A stretch of 64,000 bases of DNA from contig NZ_JADKRS010000007.1 of assembly GCF_015351075.1 (NCBI RefSeq), forward strand, positions 20,334 through 84,333, written 5' to 3'. Numbering within the stretch: position 1 is the stretch's first letter; each line of letters starts with the position of its first letter. A program made the position numbers and the translations under genes. The notes under the pieces were generated by a model. The model had not been told where the DNA came from and searched no databases. It saw nothing but the letters and a program-made list of their open reading frames with translations. The DNA comes from Clavibacter sp. VKM Ac-2873. Its GTDB lineage: Bacteria; Actinomycetota; Actinomycetes; Actinomycetales; Microbacteriaceae. Below are positions 38,998 through 49,005 of the stretch, one piece after another.

Positions 38998-39907
38998 TCA
39001 GATGAGCAACCAGCTGACGGGCCGGACGATCACGTCGTCGAGATCCGTATCGCGCATGGGAGCGAGCGGGTTGATCGCGGAGACACCGAATCGGAGATCC
39101 CCGAGCCCGGAGGCGCCGAAGATGCCGTCGGCCAAGGCGCGCTTCGACAGCTCCTCCCACGAGCGACAACCCATGCAGCACAATATCCCGCCGCCTCCCT
39201 GCCCCCGACCGCGGTCATTCAGCGTGAGACGCTCAGCGTGGATAGTGGTCGAGGTCGCGGTGCTCGAAAGAGTGCCGAGCTCCATCAGCCGAGCATCGCT
39301 GGATGATGCCCAATCGACGTCGCCTTGCCGCGCATCCCTCATACTCGCCAGCTCGGCGTGTACTCGGGCACTCCGAACGTCGGCCGAGACCGTGACCGCC
39401 GCGCCGTCGTTGAGCACCTCGCGACCGCGGAAGATGACGCGACCCACCCGCACCCAGGGGGGCGATCTCCTCCCCCGCGAGATCCATCAAGCGGCCCTTC
39501 ACGCGCATCTTGAGGTCATCGACGGACGACCACGAACTCGTCGTGTAGGGGTTGCGCGTGCCGGCGATCAGGTCACGCTGCGACCCGTCCATGCCGGATC
39601 CGTCCTCGCCGTTCACGAACACGCAGAGCCGCAGACCCTCCTTCTCTGCCTCGCGGAACTCGGCATGGGTCGCGGAATACCCGTCCGGGATCCGCACCCC
39701 GTCCCGATTCCCGAACAGTCCCACGTAGCTCGTCGACCGACGCACGCCGGCGAGGTATGCCCGATCAGCTGAGACGTCCTGGCCACCCAGATCTTCGAAC
39801 ATCACCGGTGTCGCGCCGCATTCCTCGATCGCCTCACGAACCGCCCGGCGCTCTTCGGGCATGTCGGCGATCAGGCTCGATACGAAGACCTGCTGGTCAC
39901 CCCGCAC
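38998..39907 (-). pseudogene. DUF4062 protein gene with a frameshift at a homopolymer
   Basis: The first frame (start GTG at 39905-39907) gives a DUF4062 domain: QVFVSSLIADMPEERRAVRE, TPVMFEDLGGQDVSADRAYL, SYVGLFGNRDGVRIPDGYSA. DUF4062 is a flavodoxin/TIR-like module found in effector and STAND-type defence proteins. After GEEIAP the frame goes bad. Dropping one C from the six-C run (six G at 39457-39462 on the plus strand) restores APWVRVGRVIFRGREVLNDG and continues to a stop at 38998. The restored protein would be about 300 residues with a helical C-terminus. Slippage, assembly error or true decay are all possible. Confidence 0.75.
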
Positions 39908-40265
<358 letters not shown>

Positions 40266-41093
40266 ATGAATTCTTGCTCCGCCGAATCCGCCCGCCATCC
40301 GCGACTGCTTCAACTCGCCCTGATCACCATTTCCGCTTTCGTCGCATGCGCCTGCCTCGTGGTCGCTCCTACGGCCAAGGCGTCCGCGGTCGACGCGGAG
40401 CGCACCCTCTTACCGGTCGTGGCCGGCACTGAGCTGGACTTTCCGCACAGCTATTGCACCGCCGGCCTCATCGTCGTTCGAACCGGCATCCGCGGGAATT
40501 TCTCGCCCGCCGCTCGGGCGACCCGCTACGCGGTGACCGCCAAGCACTGCGGCGAGATGAACTCACCGGTCTCCGTCGGAGGCCGCCGCGTCGGTGAGGT
40601 GGTCTGGATCGACCCGGTCGCAGATCTGGAGCTCGTCCGCATCGACCCGGTCGTCCATGGCCAGCCATTCTGCGCACCCTCTTCCAGCGGGTTCCACTGC
40701 AGCCCCGTGACATACGAACCGCAGGCCACGGGCCAGGTTCTCCTGGCTACGCTCCGGTACCAGTCACTCCGCCGGACGCCTGTAGCCGGCACAGGGGCTC
40801 CTGCCAGCGACGAGGTCTTCTGCATCAGCGGCAAGAGCAGCGGACAGTCGTGCCTGTTCAGGTCGACGCGCTGGATCAGCGGATACGGCGAACAGAAGCC
40901 AGGAGAGGTCGCCGCCATCGGTGACACGCTGGTGTTCCCCGGCGATTCGGGGGGCCCTGTCCTCTCCCCCCAAGCCCGCATCTACGGCATCATCGCCGAG
41001 ACCGCCACGGGCTCACTGCATACCGTCTTGAAGTACACCCGAATCAGCCAGTTCTTCGAGGACGCAGGCAATTACGCTCTCGCTCCGGCGTAA
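40266..41093 (+). CDS. Pat-1/Chp-family secreted serine protease (second copy)
   Basis: The protein is 275 residues from ATG with AGGA upstream. It has a signal peptide (about 1-40, AKASAVD). The triad is His94 (TAKHC), Asp120 (VADLELV) and Ser228 (GDSGGP). Conserved cysteines are at about 64, 95, 136, 145, 186 and 196. Similarity to the 272-residue protease at 14304 runs the whole length (LPVVAGTE/LPIIAGTR, SPAARATRYAVTAKHC, ISGKSSGQSC/TSGSSTGVNC, YGEQKPGEVAA/YEPGEVAA), but it is a diverged paralogue, not a recent copy. It probably acts on plant apoplastic proteins. Confidence 0.9.
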   Translation: MNSCSAESARHPRLLQLALITISAFVACACLVVAPTAKASAVDAERTLLPVVAGTELDFPHSYCTAGLIVVRTGIRGNFSPAARATRYAVTAKHCGEMNSPVSVGGRRVGEVVWIDPVADLELVRIDPVVHGQPFCAPSSSGFHCSPVTYEPQATGQVLLATLRYQSLRRTPVAGTGAPASDEVFCISGKSSGQSCLFRSTRWISGYGEQKPGEVAAIGDTLVFPGDSGGPVLSPQARIYGIIAETATGSLHTVLKYTRISQFFEDAGNYALAPA

Positions 41094-42468
41094 ACGCCTC
41101 TGACCGGGAGCGCATTCGCGCGATAGCATGAGGCCGATGCAATTGTCGACCGTGAAAACCCGCTGCGGGCTGATCAAGTCAACGCAGGAGCCGTCGTTCA
41201 TTTCCGTATCCCGCCGCAACAAAGAAAAGTCACGCGCGTACTCGCTCGGTGTGAGTATTCGATCGGACCCTTCCGGAGTATCTCCATCGCCTCAGCGCGC
41301 ATGGGCTGTCAGCCGTCCTCAGGCCTCGCCGTATGGCCTCGCTGCGTCAGAGTCCCCATGTGGCTAGTGAGTTCGAGAGGGGCCCCGGAAGTGAGCATGA
41401 GCGGCGCCGAGGTGGGGGCCCGCCCATCGGCCAGCGGGTGACGATCGTTCTAGGCGCTGTTTTCCTAGCCGCTGGAGCTCAGACGTTCTCAGACCGCGAG
41501 CTATTCCCTCGAGTGCTAGTAGGAACGGCCGTGACTGTCCTGGTGATATCTGCTGAGAACCGGATCGTCCGGAGGCGGAACGCGCGCGAAGAGCGCCGCC
41601 GCTCCTGATCCGTCCGCGTCCGGTCGGGGACCCCCACCTGGACACCCGCTCGCTCACGCCGTGGAGCAGCAAGCGGGAAGGCGCCCATGCCCACAAGCCC
41701 ACGGGCGTGGAGATGTGCTGGTCACAAGGCCCCCTCTCAACAGATTGGTCCGGTGACGATTCCAGTGGAGGAGGCTACGGGAGACACCCTCCGTGTCCTT
41801 CCAGTCTCAACGAGACGAACGGCGGCGATGACCTGACCTTCGGCGCCGGCTCGGACCTGAGCGGGCGCGCTCTCCCCCGAGACCACGACGCTGGTGACGG
41901 TTCTCATGTAACATGCTGGCCTCGGCGACGGCGCGAACGGGTCGGCCAGGCCGCCCTCTCGAGTCATGATGCTCCCGACACGTGACGTTGCCCGCAGGCG
42001 AGGGGATGCGCACCGCGGCGGGACGGGATAGTCCCCATACATGCGCTCAGCCTCGCTGGCGCCGTCCATGTTGTGGATCATCACCTGGCTCGGCTTGTCC
42101 TACCGCGCCGAGGTCACCGCCGCGACCTCGCCACCATCGCCGACCCCGGCGGAGGGCCATTCAGCTGGAGAGCCATTCGGCGATGAGGGAGGTCGCGCTC
42201 CGCGCAGGGGCCGCGCGCATCGTCTCCGAGATGACGGAGCTGGAGACGGGTGGGCTCCCCGTCAGCCTGCAACTCGGGCGAATCCGCCGGCCGCGCCGAG
42301 GGCCAAGGCAGGACGAGAGCGCCGGTGTCCCTGCATGACCGCTCGACGACGTGCCCGTGAGGCATAGCCCGTCCGATCGGGCCGCGACGCATCCGGATGC
42401 CGCTCGATCCTCGAACCGCTCGTGACGCCCTTCTGGCTCGCGCGCGCGGACAGCGGTCGGTGTCGAGG
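41094..42468. other. 1.4-kb sparse region
   Basis: Only one weak gene candidate (41333-41608) is present. Other frames are overlapping and Arg/Pro-rich. No repeat or RNA was seen. Confidence 0.35.
41333..41608 (+). CDS. Possible small membrane protein
   Basis: This 91-residue frame has a basic N-terminus and a hydrophobic stretch (RVTIVLGAVFLAAGAQTF), a second (VLVGTAVTVLVISA), and an Arg-rich tail. The two helices make it plausible, but no ribosome site supports the start. Confidence 0.35.
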   Translation: MASLRQSPHVASEFERGPGSEHERRRGGGPPIGQRVTIVLGAVFLAAGAQTFSDRELFPRVLVGTAVTVLVISAENRIVRRRNAREERRRS

Positions 42469-42915
42469 TCACCTGCCCCGGCGGCCCGCGCGGCCTGTCT
42501 CGAGTGGCCCGATCGTCAGCCGCTCGATGGTCGAGGTGGCGTGGACGAGGGGTTCGACGCCGACCGGAGGGTGAGCCGCATCGGCCGCCCGCATCAGCCA
42601 GTCGGACCGCGCGAGCTCGACCTCGTTCAGCATCGCCCGCCCCAAGGGCGCCAGGACGAGATAGCGACCCGATGTGTCACGGATCTCCGCCACCATTCCC
42701 TTGCGGATCAGCGAATTGACGCTGGGGACCGCGGCGGCGGTGGACGTCCGGGCGACGGTCGCCAGTGAAGAGCGACTCGTGCGGCCCGCGTTCGCGATGA
42801 CGCGCACCAAGATGACCTGCAACCCCGTGAGGGAGTCCCAAGCTTCGGTCGTGTCCGCATCCATGCGATCGACGAGGGTAGCCACGGCTGTGGCCATGCG
42901 CATATGGATGGACAT
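42469..42915 (-). CDS. MarR-like transcriptional regulator
   Basis: The protein is 148 residues from ATG with GAGGA five bases upstream. A winged-helix pattern is visible: LTGLQVILVRVIANAGRTSR, SLATVARTSTAAAVPSVNSL, IRKGMVAEIRDTSGRYLVLA. This is MarR-like in order and length. No target gene is next to it on the other strand except the sparse region to the left, and its own upstream region is short. Its target may be itself or the DsbA-like gene. The family call rests on pattern, not strong identity. Confidence 0.65.
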   Translation of the reverse strand: MSIHMRMATAVATLVDRMDADTTEAWDSLTGLQVILVRVIANAGRTSRSSLATVARTSTAAAVPSVNSLIRKGMVAEIRDTSGRYLVLAPLGRAMLNEVELARSDWLMRAADAAHPPVGVEPLVHATSTIERLTIGPLETGRAGRRGR

Positions 42916-43170
42916 CTGGTCCTCGATACCACGGGGATCGAGGCGTGTCGGGCTGGAGCGCGCGCACGCCAGCCCGTGGGGGAGAACTTACCTCTGTTTC
43001 CGGCGGTCCTCTGCATGTGGCCGGGCCCGGACCTCAGGGTGTCCCCCCGGTAAGGTCTGCCGCCGCACGCGTCCGGCGATGGCCGATGCCGCGGAGCAGT
43101 CCGGCACGACATCGCGTCTCGCCTTGGCGTGCCGGCAGAAGGCGAGCGCCCGGCCACGCGTGCCGGTGAG

Positions 43171-43884
43171 CTAGTGGCGCGCGTAGAAGTCGGCGAATGC
43201 GGCGACGTCCCCGCTGTCGCCGGGGAAGACCGCACCGTCGACGACGACGGTCGGGACCTGATGCACGGCCGGGAGGTCGGCGAGCCCCTCGAGCGGGCCG
43301 GTCGTCGCGGCTTCCGTCTCGTGGTCCACCCACGCTCGGTAGGCCGCCATCTCCTCGTCCGACGCCGTCGGTCGTGCGCCGACCGACGCCGCGAGCTCGC
43401 TCAGCTCCGCGTCGGTGAGCCCCGGCGTCTGCTCCGCCGGCTGGTTCGCGTAGAGGGCTTGGAGGAACGCCTGGGTGCTGTCGGGATGCGTCGCTGCCAC
43501 CGCGACGAGGGTGGCCGCGGCCCGGCTCGAGTAGTCGCTGCCCGACGACAGGCGGTTGAGGATCGCGAGCGGGTGCACCCTCACCGTCGTCGTGCCGGCC
43601 GCCGCCTCGGTGAACAGCAACGAACCGGAGGCCTCCTCGAACGCCTTGCAGTACGGGCACATGGGATCGATGAACAGATCGACCTGCTTGGGACCGTCGC
43701 CGATGCGCACGTAGCCGCCGTCGAAGGATGCCGCCCCCTCGGACCCGGACGGCAGGACAGCCCCCGCCGGACCGGAGGTGGTGGGCGTGCTCTCGGTTGC
43801 CGGAGCGGCAGAGCAGGCGACGAGGCTGAAGGCCACGGCAAGGGCGGTCGACGCCGCCGTCAGGGTACGCAGGAGAGAGGGCAT
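43171..43884 (-). CDS. DsbA-like thioredoxin-fold lipoprotein
   Basis: The protein is 237 residues. The lipoprotein signal ends LVACSA with the lipidated Cys24. After a Ser/Thr/Pro linker comes a DsbA/DsbG-type domain with DPMCPYCKAFEEASG (CPYC at 76-79), a long helical insert, and the cis-proline HQVPTVVVDG near the end. It acts outside the membrane on disulfides of secreted proteins. It is a second, lipid-anchored counterpart to the gene at 821. It is a single gene downstream of a LuxR regulator on the same strand with a 187-base gap. Confidence 0.85.
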   Translation of the reverse strand: MPSLLRTLTAASTALAVAFSLVACSAAPATESTPTTSGPAGAVLPSGSEGAASFDGGYVRIGDGPKQVDLFIDPMCPYCKAFEEASGSLLFTEAAAGTTTVRVHPLAILNRLSSGSDYSSRAAATLVAVAATHPDSTQAFLQALYANQPAEQTPGLTDAELSELAASVGARPTASDEEMAAYRAWVDHETEAATTGPLEGLADLPAVHQVPTVVVDGAVFPGDSGDVAAFADFYARH

Positions 43885-44071
43885 GGTCGCTTTCTGTCGA
43901 GTGGTCTCGCTCGAGGGGGCGCTGCTGAGGCCCGCCCTCGGCGGTGGACGACCGAATTCTGGCGCACGGGCGTCTGGCGATCCGGACACGAGAGGGAAGA
44001 TCGGATCCCCGATGGCAAAGTCGATCGCACGTTTCACCCTGGCCTCACCTCGGGTTGCACGACAGTCGACA

Positions 44072-45595
44072 TCACGCGCCTTCGTCGTTGCCGAGCCACA
44101 GCGCTTCGTCCCGCGTGTGGGCACCGAGCTTGCGATAGAGCGAGCGCACGTGGCTCTTCGCCGTGTTCGGCGACACATGCAGAGCCGCGGCCACGAGTGC
44201 GACCGTGGGATGCTCGCGGAGAGCCTGGAGCACCTCTCGCTCCCGATGCGTGAGCTTGACTCGATCCAGGTAGGTCCAGGGCATCGGGACCATGCCCTGT
44301 CCGATGTCCACGCGGGGCCCCAGGGCCTTCTCCAGCATGGGGGAAGCGTGAGCGAGCGCGTCGAAGGCCTGGTGGTGATTGACGCTGGAGGCGGCGTGCT
44401 CGAGGAGGTGCGGCGAGATCTGACCCGAGGCGGCCAGCTCCGCAGCGGCGTACAGGACGGCGCCGGACGGGCTCCCGTGCGCCGGCATGGCGGTGTCCGG
44501 CTCCCCGGAGGGCTGACGGAGCATGCGCACCGCGTCATAGGGCCTTCCGCGGATCAACGCCTGACGCGCCCGGCAGACGATGATCCAGCGGCCCGAGACG
44601 GGCAGCGAGGGATGGGCCAGGATCTGCTCGGCTGCCGGGAGGTCACCCGCCGCCTGGTACAGCGCGTTGAGGTCCGCTCGGAGCATCGAGCCTGCGAAGG
44701 TGCTCGGGTGCGTGCGGTGCGACTCCTCGACCAGATAGGTGGTGATGTCATGGATCGCCGTCCAGTACTGACCACCCAGGAGGGAGAGCTTCGCGCGCGC
44801 ATGCTGGAGCACCCAGCCGTAGTGCCCGGAGGACGTCGAGGCATCCGCCTGGTCGAGGAGCCGGTGGGCCTCATCGACATCGACCGAGGCGGTGGCGATG
44901 AGCACCCGGGCCAGCAGCCCGGCCGGCTCGTACAGGTACCCGACGGTCCCGGGTAGTGACCGCTGCGGTGGCTCGCCGTCGATCAGCGCTGCCGCCGCCG
45001 CGTATCGCTCCTCGAGCGCGTGGACGAGCGCGAGGTGCTCCTTGGCGAACGGCGCCATGGGGTGCGGCTGCGGGTCGGACGACCATCTGACCGCCTCCGA
45101 GAAGCAGGCAGCTGCCGAGTCGAGGGCTCCGTCGAGGAACTTCGCCATACCGCACACGCGGACCACGACTGGGGCCACGTCGTCCAGCCCGTCTATGTCG
45201 TGAGGCGCGTGACGGATCTCGTCCATGACGTCGTCCGCGAGCCGGGAGGCCCCGCTGTACCAACCCCGTGTCAGCATTTCGCGCAGCTTCTCGGAGGCCA
45301 GGACGAGTTGGTCACGGAGCGACGGCCTCGGCTGCGAAGTGACCCAGTCCTCGAACCGTTGGAATGCCGTGGGATCCACCACCTGACCTCGTGCCTGAAC
45401 CGCGCGGAGGATGGCGCAGAAGTTCGCGCTGCGCGGGTCGCCTTCGAGCCAGCTCGCGGACGCGGCGTCGAATACGCGCTCGAGCACGGAGGGCTCGGCG
45501 ATCAACAAGCGATAGAAGGCGGAATCGAGATGAGTGGCGATGGCCTCCCAATCGTTCCGCGACAGGGCGCGTTCGAGCGCGGGCACTGCGTACAT
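44072..45595 (-). CDS. Large LuxR-family regulator (TPR-like sensor, C-terminal HTH)
   Basis: The protein is 507 residues from ATG with AGGAG 5 bases upstream, which excludes the longer frame. Residues 1-430 are helical repeats of a TPR-like kind with no P-loop. The C-terminal 60 residues are a LuxR helix-turn-helix: KLTHREREVLQALREHPTVA, then ALHVSPNTAKSHVRSLYRKL. It is similar in length and layout to the gene at 60145. The pair flanks the transporter/MprF island. It could act on the neighbouring DsbA-like lipoprotein or on virulence genes. The signal is unknown. Confidence 0.85.
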   Translation of the reverse strand: MYAVPALERALSRNDWEAIATHLDSAFYRLLIAEPSVLERVFDAASASWLEGDPRSANFCAILRAVQARGQVVDPTAFQRFEDWVTSQPRPSLRDQLVLASEKLREMLTRGWYSGASRLADDVMDEIRHAPHDIDGLDDVAPVVVRVCGMAKFLDGALDSAAACFSEAVRWSSDPQPHPMAPFAKEHLALVHALEERYAAAAALIDGEPPQRSLPGTVGYLYEPAGLLARVLIATASVDVDEAHRLLDQADASTSSGHYGWVLQHARAKLSLLGGQYWTAIHDITTYLVEESHRTHPSTFAGSMLRADLNALYQAAGDLPAAEQILAHPSLPVSGRWIIVCRARQALIRGRPYDAVRMLRQPSGEPDTAMPAHGSPSGAVLYAAAELAASGQISPHLLEHAASSVNHHQAFDALAHASPMLEKALGPRVDIGQGMVPMPWTYLDRVKLTHREREVLQALREHPTVALVAAALHVSPNTAKSHVRSLYRKLGAHTRDEALWLGNDEGA

Positions 45596-46902
45596 GGAGC
45601 TCCTAGGGAGAGTCCGTGAACGTCCTGTTGAGGGACACATACAGACGTGACATCGATTGTGCGAATCAATGCGCATTGAACCGTGAATCCGGGGACGAAC
45701 CGACACCCCCTCCCCAAAATCACCCGATCTTTACCACGTCCGCCCGGGTCGCGGTGGGCGATGAGCGGGGGAATCGCACGAGCCGCTCCCACGCTCGCCC
45801 CTGGATGGCCGCAGCAATTACACGCGGGACGAAATCCGGCCCCTGCCGGGGATCGCCGGCAGCGCCCGGTAGCGCACCGCCACGACGAGCCGGCACCGCG
45901 GCGCAGCGGACGAGGCCCCAACCCCCCTCGTGCCGGCGACACGCCCGACGCAGCGCATCCGCCTGCCAGGCCCGACCAGGACACAGGGTCCGATGACTGG
46001 AGCCGGATGGAGAGCAGGAGCGGCCAGCCTTCCTGACGACGGTGTGGCGATGTGAGGGCGCGGGTCCCGCCCGCGCACCTTTCACGCGTGCGACAGGAAG
46101 CGCCCGTCTCCGATGGCCCTGCCCGGAGCACGAGGGGGCGAGCTAGCGGACCCGACTCGCTCTCCCGAGAAGGGGAAGCCCCGGCCCGGACAAGCGAGCC
46201 CTCGACGCCATCTGGCCGGATGAGCCGTCAGGAAGGCGGGGGTACGGCATGCCTCTCCCCCACCCCCGGTGACCCCACCGCGACGAGCAGATGCCAGCTC
46301 ATACGCGCCGACGCCGGTCGAGCGAAGTCGATGCCGCTGTCGGTCCGCCCGCTCCGTGATCGGCGCCTCTGCGGCCAGGGAGATGCAGGAACCGGGACCC
46401 CGCCCACTCCGGCGCCCCGCTCTGCGCGTAGGTCATTCGCCTCGATTCGCCGTGGACGACGACATGGGCAGCGGCTCCCCGCCCACGTCGTGCTGGGATA
46501 CGCGATCTCGAGACCCTCGGGGGACAACACGTACCGGTACCGGTGACATTCCGGATGAGCGGCGAGGTCGAATTGGTCCAGCAATTCTCTTGCGGCGCGC
46601 GATCCAGGCGTCTTTCCCCACGAGGGTCGGCCAAGTCTCGGGATAGCTGTCGCCTGAGCCGACGCCGATCCGGTGTCCGAGCTCGCCTGCGCAGCGCTCG
46701 ACGATCCGGAACGTTCCCGTCAGAAAGCACCGAGGCTCCGATGCTCTAGTAGTGGCCACCGAGCCGCCCCCGTCCCGTCATCAGCAGCCCACGGACCCCC
46801 TATGCCTCCGCTGCGGATATCCTCCGCGATATGCATGGGACATGTATTATGTGGTCCGTGCGGCGCGTTGTCGCTGAAGCGATCTGGGGAGGAAGAATAA
46901 TC
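45596..46902. other. 1.3-kb region with possible decayed gene
   Basis: No intact gene is supported. On the minus strand between about 46300 and 46750, two frames in succession give protein-like stretches (FLTGTFRIVERCAGELGHRI and WPTLVGKDAWIARRK; then LDQFDLAAHPECHRYRYVLS in another frame), so a frameshifted gene may lie there. The right end holds the Lsr2 gene's upstream region with TATTAT at 46845. Confidence 0.35.
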
Positions 46903-47250
46903 ATGGCCCGCAAGGTGATCACGACGCTCGTCGATGACGTGGACGGCAAGCCGATCGAGGAAGGCAAGGGCGAGACAGTGCCCTTCGCCCTCGATGGCGT
47001 GGACTACGAGATCGACCTCAGTGAGGAGAATGCGGCCGCGCTGCGCAGCGCGCTCGAGGAGTACACGGAGAAGGGGCGCCGCCTGGGACGTGCGGCGGGT
47101 GCCAGGCCTGCAGCTCGACGCCCGTCCGGCGCCGCGCAGAAGGAGGACTTGAAGGCCGCACGGAGCTGGTTGCGCGAGCGCGGTCACAAGGTGTCCGAGC
47201 GAGGGCGCATCTCGTCCGAGCTCCTCGAGGAGTACCGCACGAACAACTAG
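46903..47250 (+). CDS. lsr2: Lsr2 nucleoid-associated xenogeneic silencer
   Basis: The protein is 115 residues from ATG with GGGGAGGAAG upstream. The start MARKVITTLVDDVDGKPIEE and the following VPFALDGVDYEIDLSEENAA are the Lsr2 dimerisation domain. A basic linker leads to AARSWLRERGHKVSERGRIS, whose RGR motif inserts in the AT-rich minor groove. Lsr2 silences acquired, AT-richer DNA in actinobacteria, so a plasmid copy could restrain expression of the virulence genes here or of host genes. It is a single gene with its own terminator. Confidence 0.95.
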   Translation: MARKVITTLVDDVDGKPIEEGKGETVPFALDGVDYEIDLSEENAAALRSALEEYTEKGRRLGRAAGARPAARRPSGAAQKEDLKAARSWLRERGHKVSERGRISSELLEEYRTNN

Positions 47251-47260
47251 CGCGAGGGTC

Positions 47261-47291
47261 GAGGGGCTGATCCGCGACGGATCGGCCTCTC
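47261..47291 (+). terminator. Lsr2 terminator
   Basis: A 14-bp stem with two G-T pairs (47261-47274 with 47278-47291) and a 3-base loop starts ten bases past the lsr2 stop. Confidence 0.65.
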
Positions 47292-47443
47292 GTCGGATCG
47301 AAGGCCGCTGCCGCGATTCCGAGCCGAGTCCCGACCCCGCTGTCAGTCATCCGGTCGAGGTACGGCAGCCGTCCCCGAGACGGATGCTCCGGCCGGATGC
47401 AGCCAGCGATCATCCTAGGAAGGCGCTACGAAAGGAGACCGTC

Positions 47444-47887
47444 ATGGTCAACTCGCTGAACATCACTCCTAGCCGGGTCCTGGCGCTGGTCGCGCTCGGC
47501 ATCCCCTCGACCTTCTTGATCTCCGTCCCGGCCGGCAACATGTCACACGGCTCCGGCGCTGGCGTGCTCGTCGCCGCGGTCCTCGTCGTCGGCATCCTCG
47601 TCGCCTTCCACCGGATGGCGAGCCGGGTCGAAACCCGCACCGGTCATGCCTCGCTTCCCTGGAAGACCTACGCGGCCGTGACGATAGGGACGTGGGCCCT
47701 CCTCGCCGCGCTCGTCTTCGCCGGTGCACAGTTCCAGAGCGCGGATGCGACCGGCACCGGCGCCTACACCGTGTGGGCGATCGGCTCAGCGTTCGTCGGC
47801 CTCTCGGCTCTGGTCACGGGCGCCGTCCTCGGTTCCGTGGCCTTGCGTCAGAGCCTCAAGATCGGCTCGTCGCATCAGGACGCCTGA
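47444..47887 (+). CDS. Small integral membrane protein, unknown function
   Basis: The protein is 147 residues from ATG with AAAGGAG 7 bases upstream. About four transmembrane helices: residues 11-28, 37-55, 75-96 and 108-132. It has no signature motif. It is a single gene between lsr2 and the PadR regulator. Function unknown. Confidence 0.75.
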   Translation: MVNSLNITPSRVLALVALGIPSTFLISVPAGNMSHGSGAGVLVAAVLVVGILVAFHRMASRVETRTGHASLPWKTYAAVTIGTWALLAALVFAGAQFQSADATGTGAYTVWAIGSAFVGLSALVTGAVLGSVALRQSLKIGSSHQDA

Positions 47888-48208
47888 CCTTCGCCGACAG
47901 CGATCGAGGCGCGCTCCCGCACCTGGTGGTCGGCCTCTGCGCGGGAGACCGCACCGTCATGGGGCCGGGAGGCGGCGCAGCCGAACCGAGCGACCAGTCG
48001 TCGGCCCGAGCGCCCCGTCCATCCCGCTTCGGCGGTACCAGCCCACGCTCCCCAGCGGAGGGCAGAGGGGGCACCAGCGGCGGAGGTCCGCGACGTGGAG
48101 GCACGACGCCCCCCTCCGCTCAGCCGAGCTCGGCCCCGGCAGCCTTGATGCGCCGCCGGCGACGACGGATCAAGGCAGAGGAGCAGAAGCCGCCATCCGA
48201 GCAGATCG
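47888..48208. other. Intergenic, convergent 3' ends
   Basis: It is GC-rich with Arg/Pro-rich frames only; no gene or strong hairpin was identified. Confidence 0.4.
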
Positions 48209-48733
48209 TCAACTCCGCACGGTCTCCTTCAACTCGCCCAAGCGCGACGCGGTCAGATCCATGAAATGCAGGTCCGCCTCGATGTGCAAGAGGGCGTGGT
48301 CGCAGAGCAGGGACGTCGGCAGATCGGCATCGCGCTTGCGGTTCGTCAACTCGCGCCTCAGACGGACGTGCTGCTGGCGCTGCACCTCGAGCACCCGGGC
48401 GGGATCGTCGTCCAAGAGGAGTCCGATGAGGGTCTTCGCGTAGACGCTGCCCTGCTTCCCGGGAACCGGCGACTCAGGGGTGAGCATCCACCTCCGGACC
48501 CTGTCGCGGCCCAGCGAGGTGATCTCGTACCGCTTGCGCTCCGGACCGCGACCAGCCTCCTCCCCGGAGATGAGGACCAGATCGTCGCGCAGCAGACGCG
48601 ACAACGCCGCGTACACCTGGCCGAATGCGACGGGACGGCCAGAGCTGAACAAGCGGTCGTAGCTCCTCTTGAGGTCGTATCCGTGACTGGGGGCGGACCC
48701 CACGAGGCCCAGCATCATCATCGTCGTATCCAC
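48209..48733 (-). CDS. PadR-family transcriptional regulator
   Basis: The protein is 174 residues from GTG. The N-terminal winged helix (MMMLGLVGSAPSHGYDLKRS, AFGQVYAALSRLLRDDLVLI, ERKRYEITSLGRDRVRRWML) is typical PadR. The C-terminal helices serve dimerisation. It is divergent from an ABC transporter operon. PadR proteins of this arrangement repress the transporter until its toxic substrate is sensed. Candidate operators with GTGTATAC words lie in the intergenic region. Confidence 0.9.
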   Translation of the reverse strand: MDTTMMMLGLVGSAPSHGYDLKRSYDRLFSSGRPVAFGQVYAALSRLLRDDLVLISGEEAGRGPERKRYEITSLGRDRVRRWMLTPESPVPGKQGSVYAKTLIGLLLDDDPARVLEVQRQQHVRLRRELTNRKRDADLPTSLLCDHALLHIEADLHFMDLTASRLGELKETVRS

Positions 48734-48760
48734 GAGCCGATTTTAGTCGATTACTCATCC

Positions 48761-48883
48761 AGTGTATAAACCTCGGCCTCACCCTCCTCGGGATGCCGGG
48801 ACGGCCGCGCTCGTGAACGCACTGTGCTGTGCACAACGGGAGCAGGGTCATGCGATCGGGAAGTAGTCTCGCAGTGTATACAC
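48761..48883. promoter_or_regulatory. Candidate PadR operators and divergent promoters
   Basis: A perfect palindrome GTGTATACAC (48874-48883) and a half-matching AGTGTATAAA (48761-48770) lie between the PadR gene and the ABC operon. Both are AT-rich islands in GC-rich DNA. A similar GTATATACAC word is at about 59032, upstream of a small membrane protein gene. Confidence 0.55.
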
Positions 48884-48939
48884 CGACACAGCCGACACGG
48901 TGTTTCGTTCAATCCCGCCCTCCATGAGAAGGACGCCCC

Positions 48940-49005
48940 ATGCACCGTTCCGCACACGACCACCCCCACCGTTTCCCGCTGACCACTCGGCTGGCTGAGC
49001 GATGA
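48940..49005 (+). CDS. Candidate 21-residue leader peptide of the ABC operon
   Basis: ATG at 48940 has AAGGA 7 bases upstream. The peptide is MHRSAHDHPHRF… ending TTRLAER, rich in His and Arg. Its TGA overlaps the ABC ATPase ATG (ATGA). The ATPase gene has no good ribosome site of its own, so coupling from this leader would explain its translation. Whether the peptide itself matters is unknown. Confidence 0.45.
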   Translation: MHRSAHDHPHRFPLTTRLAER

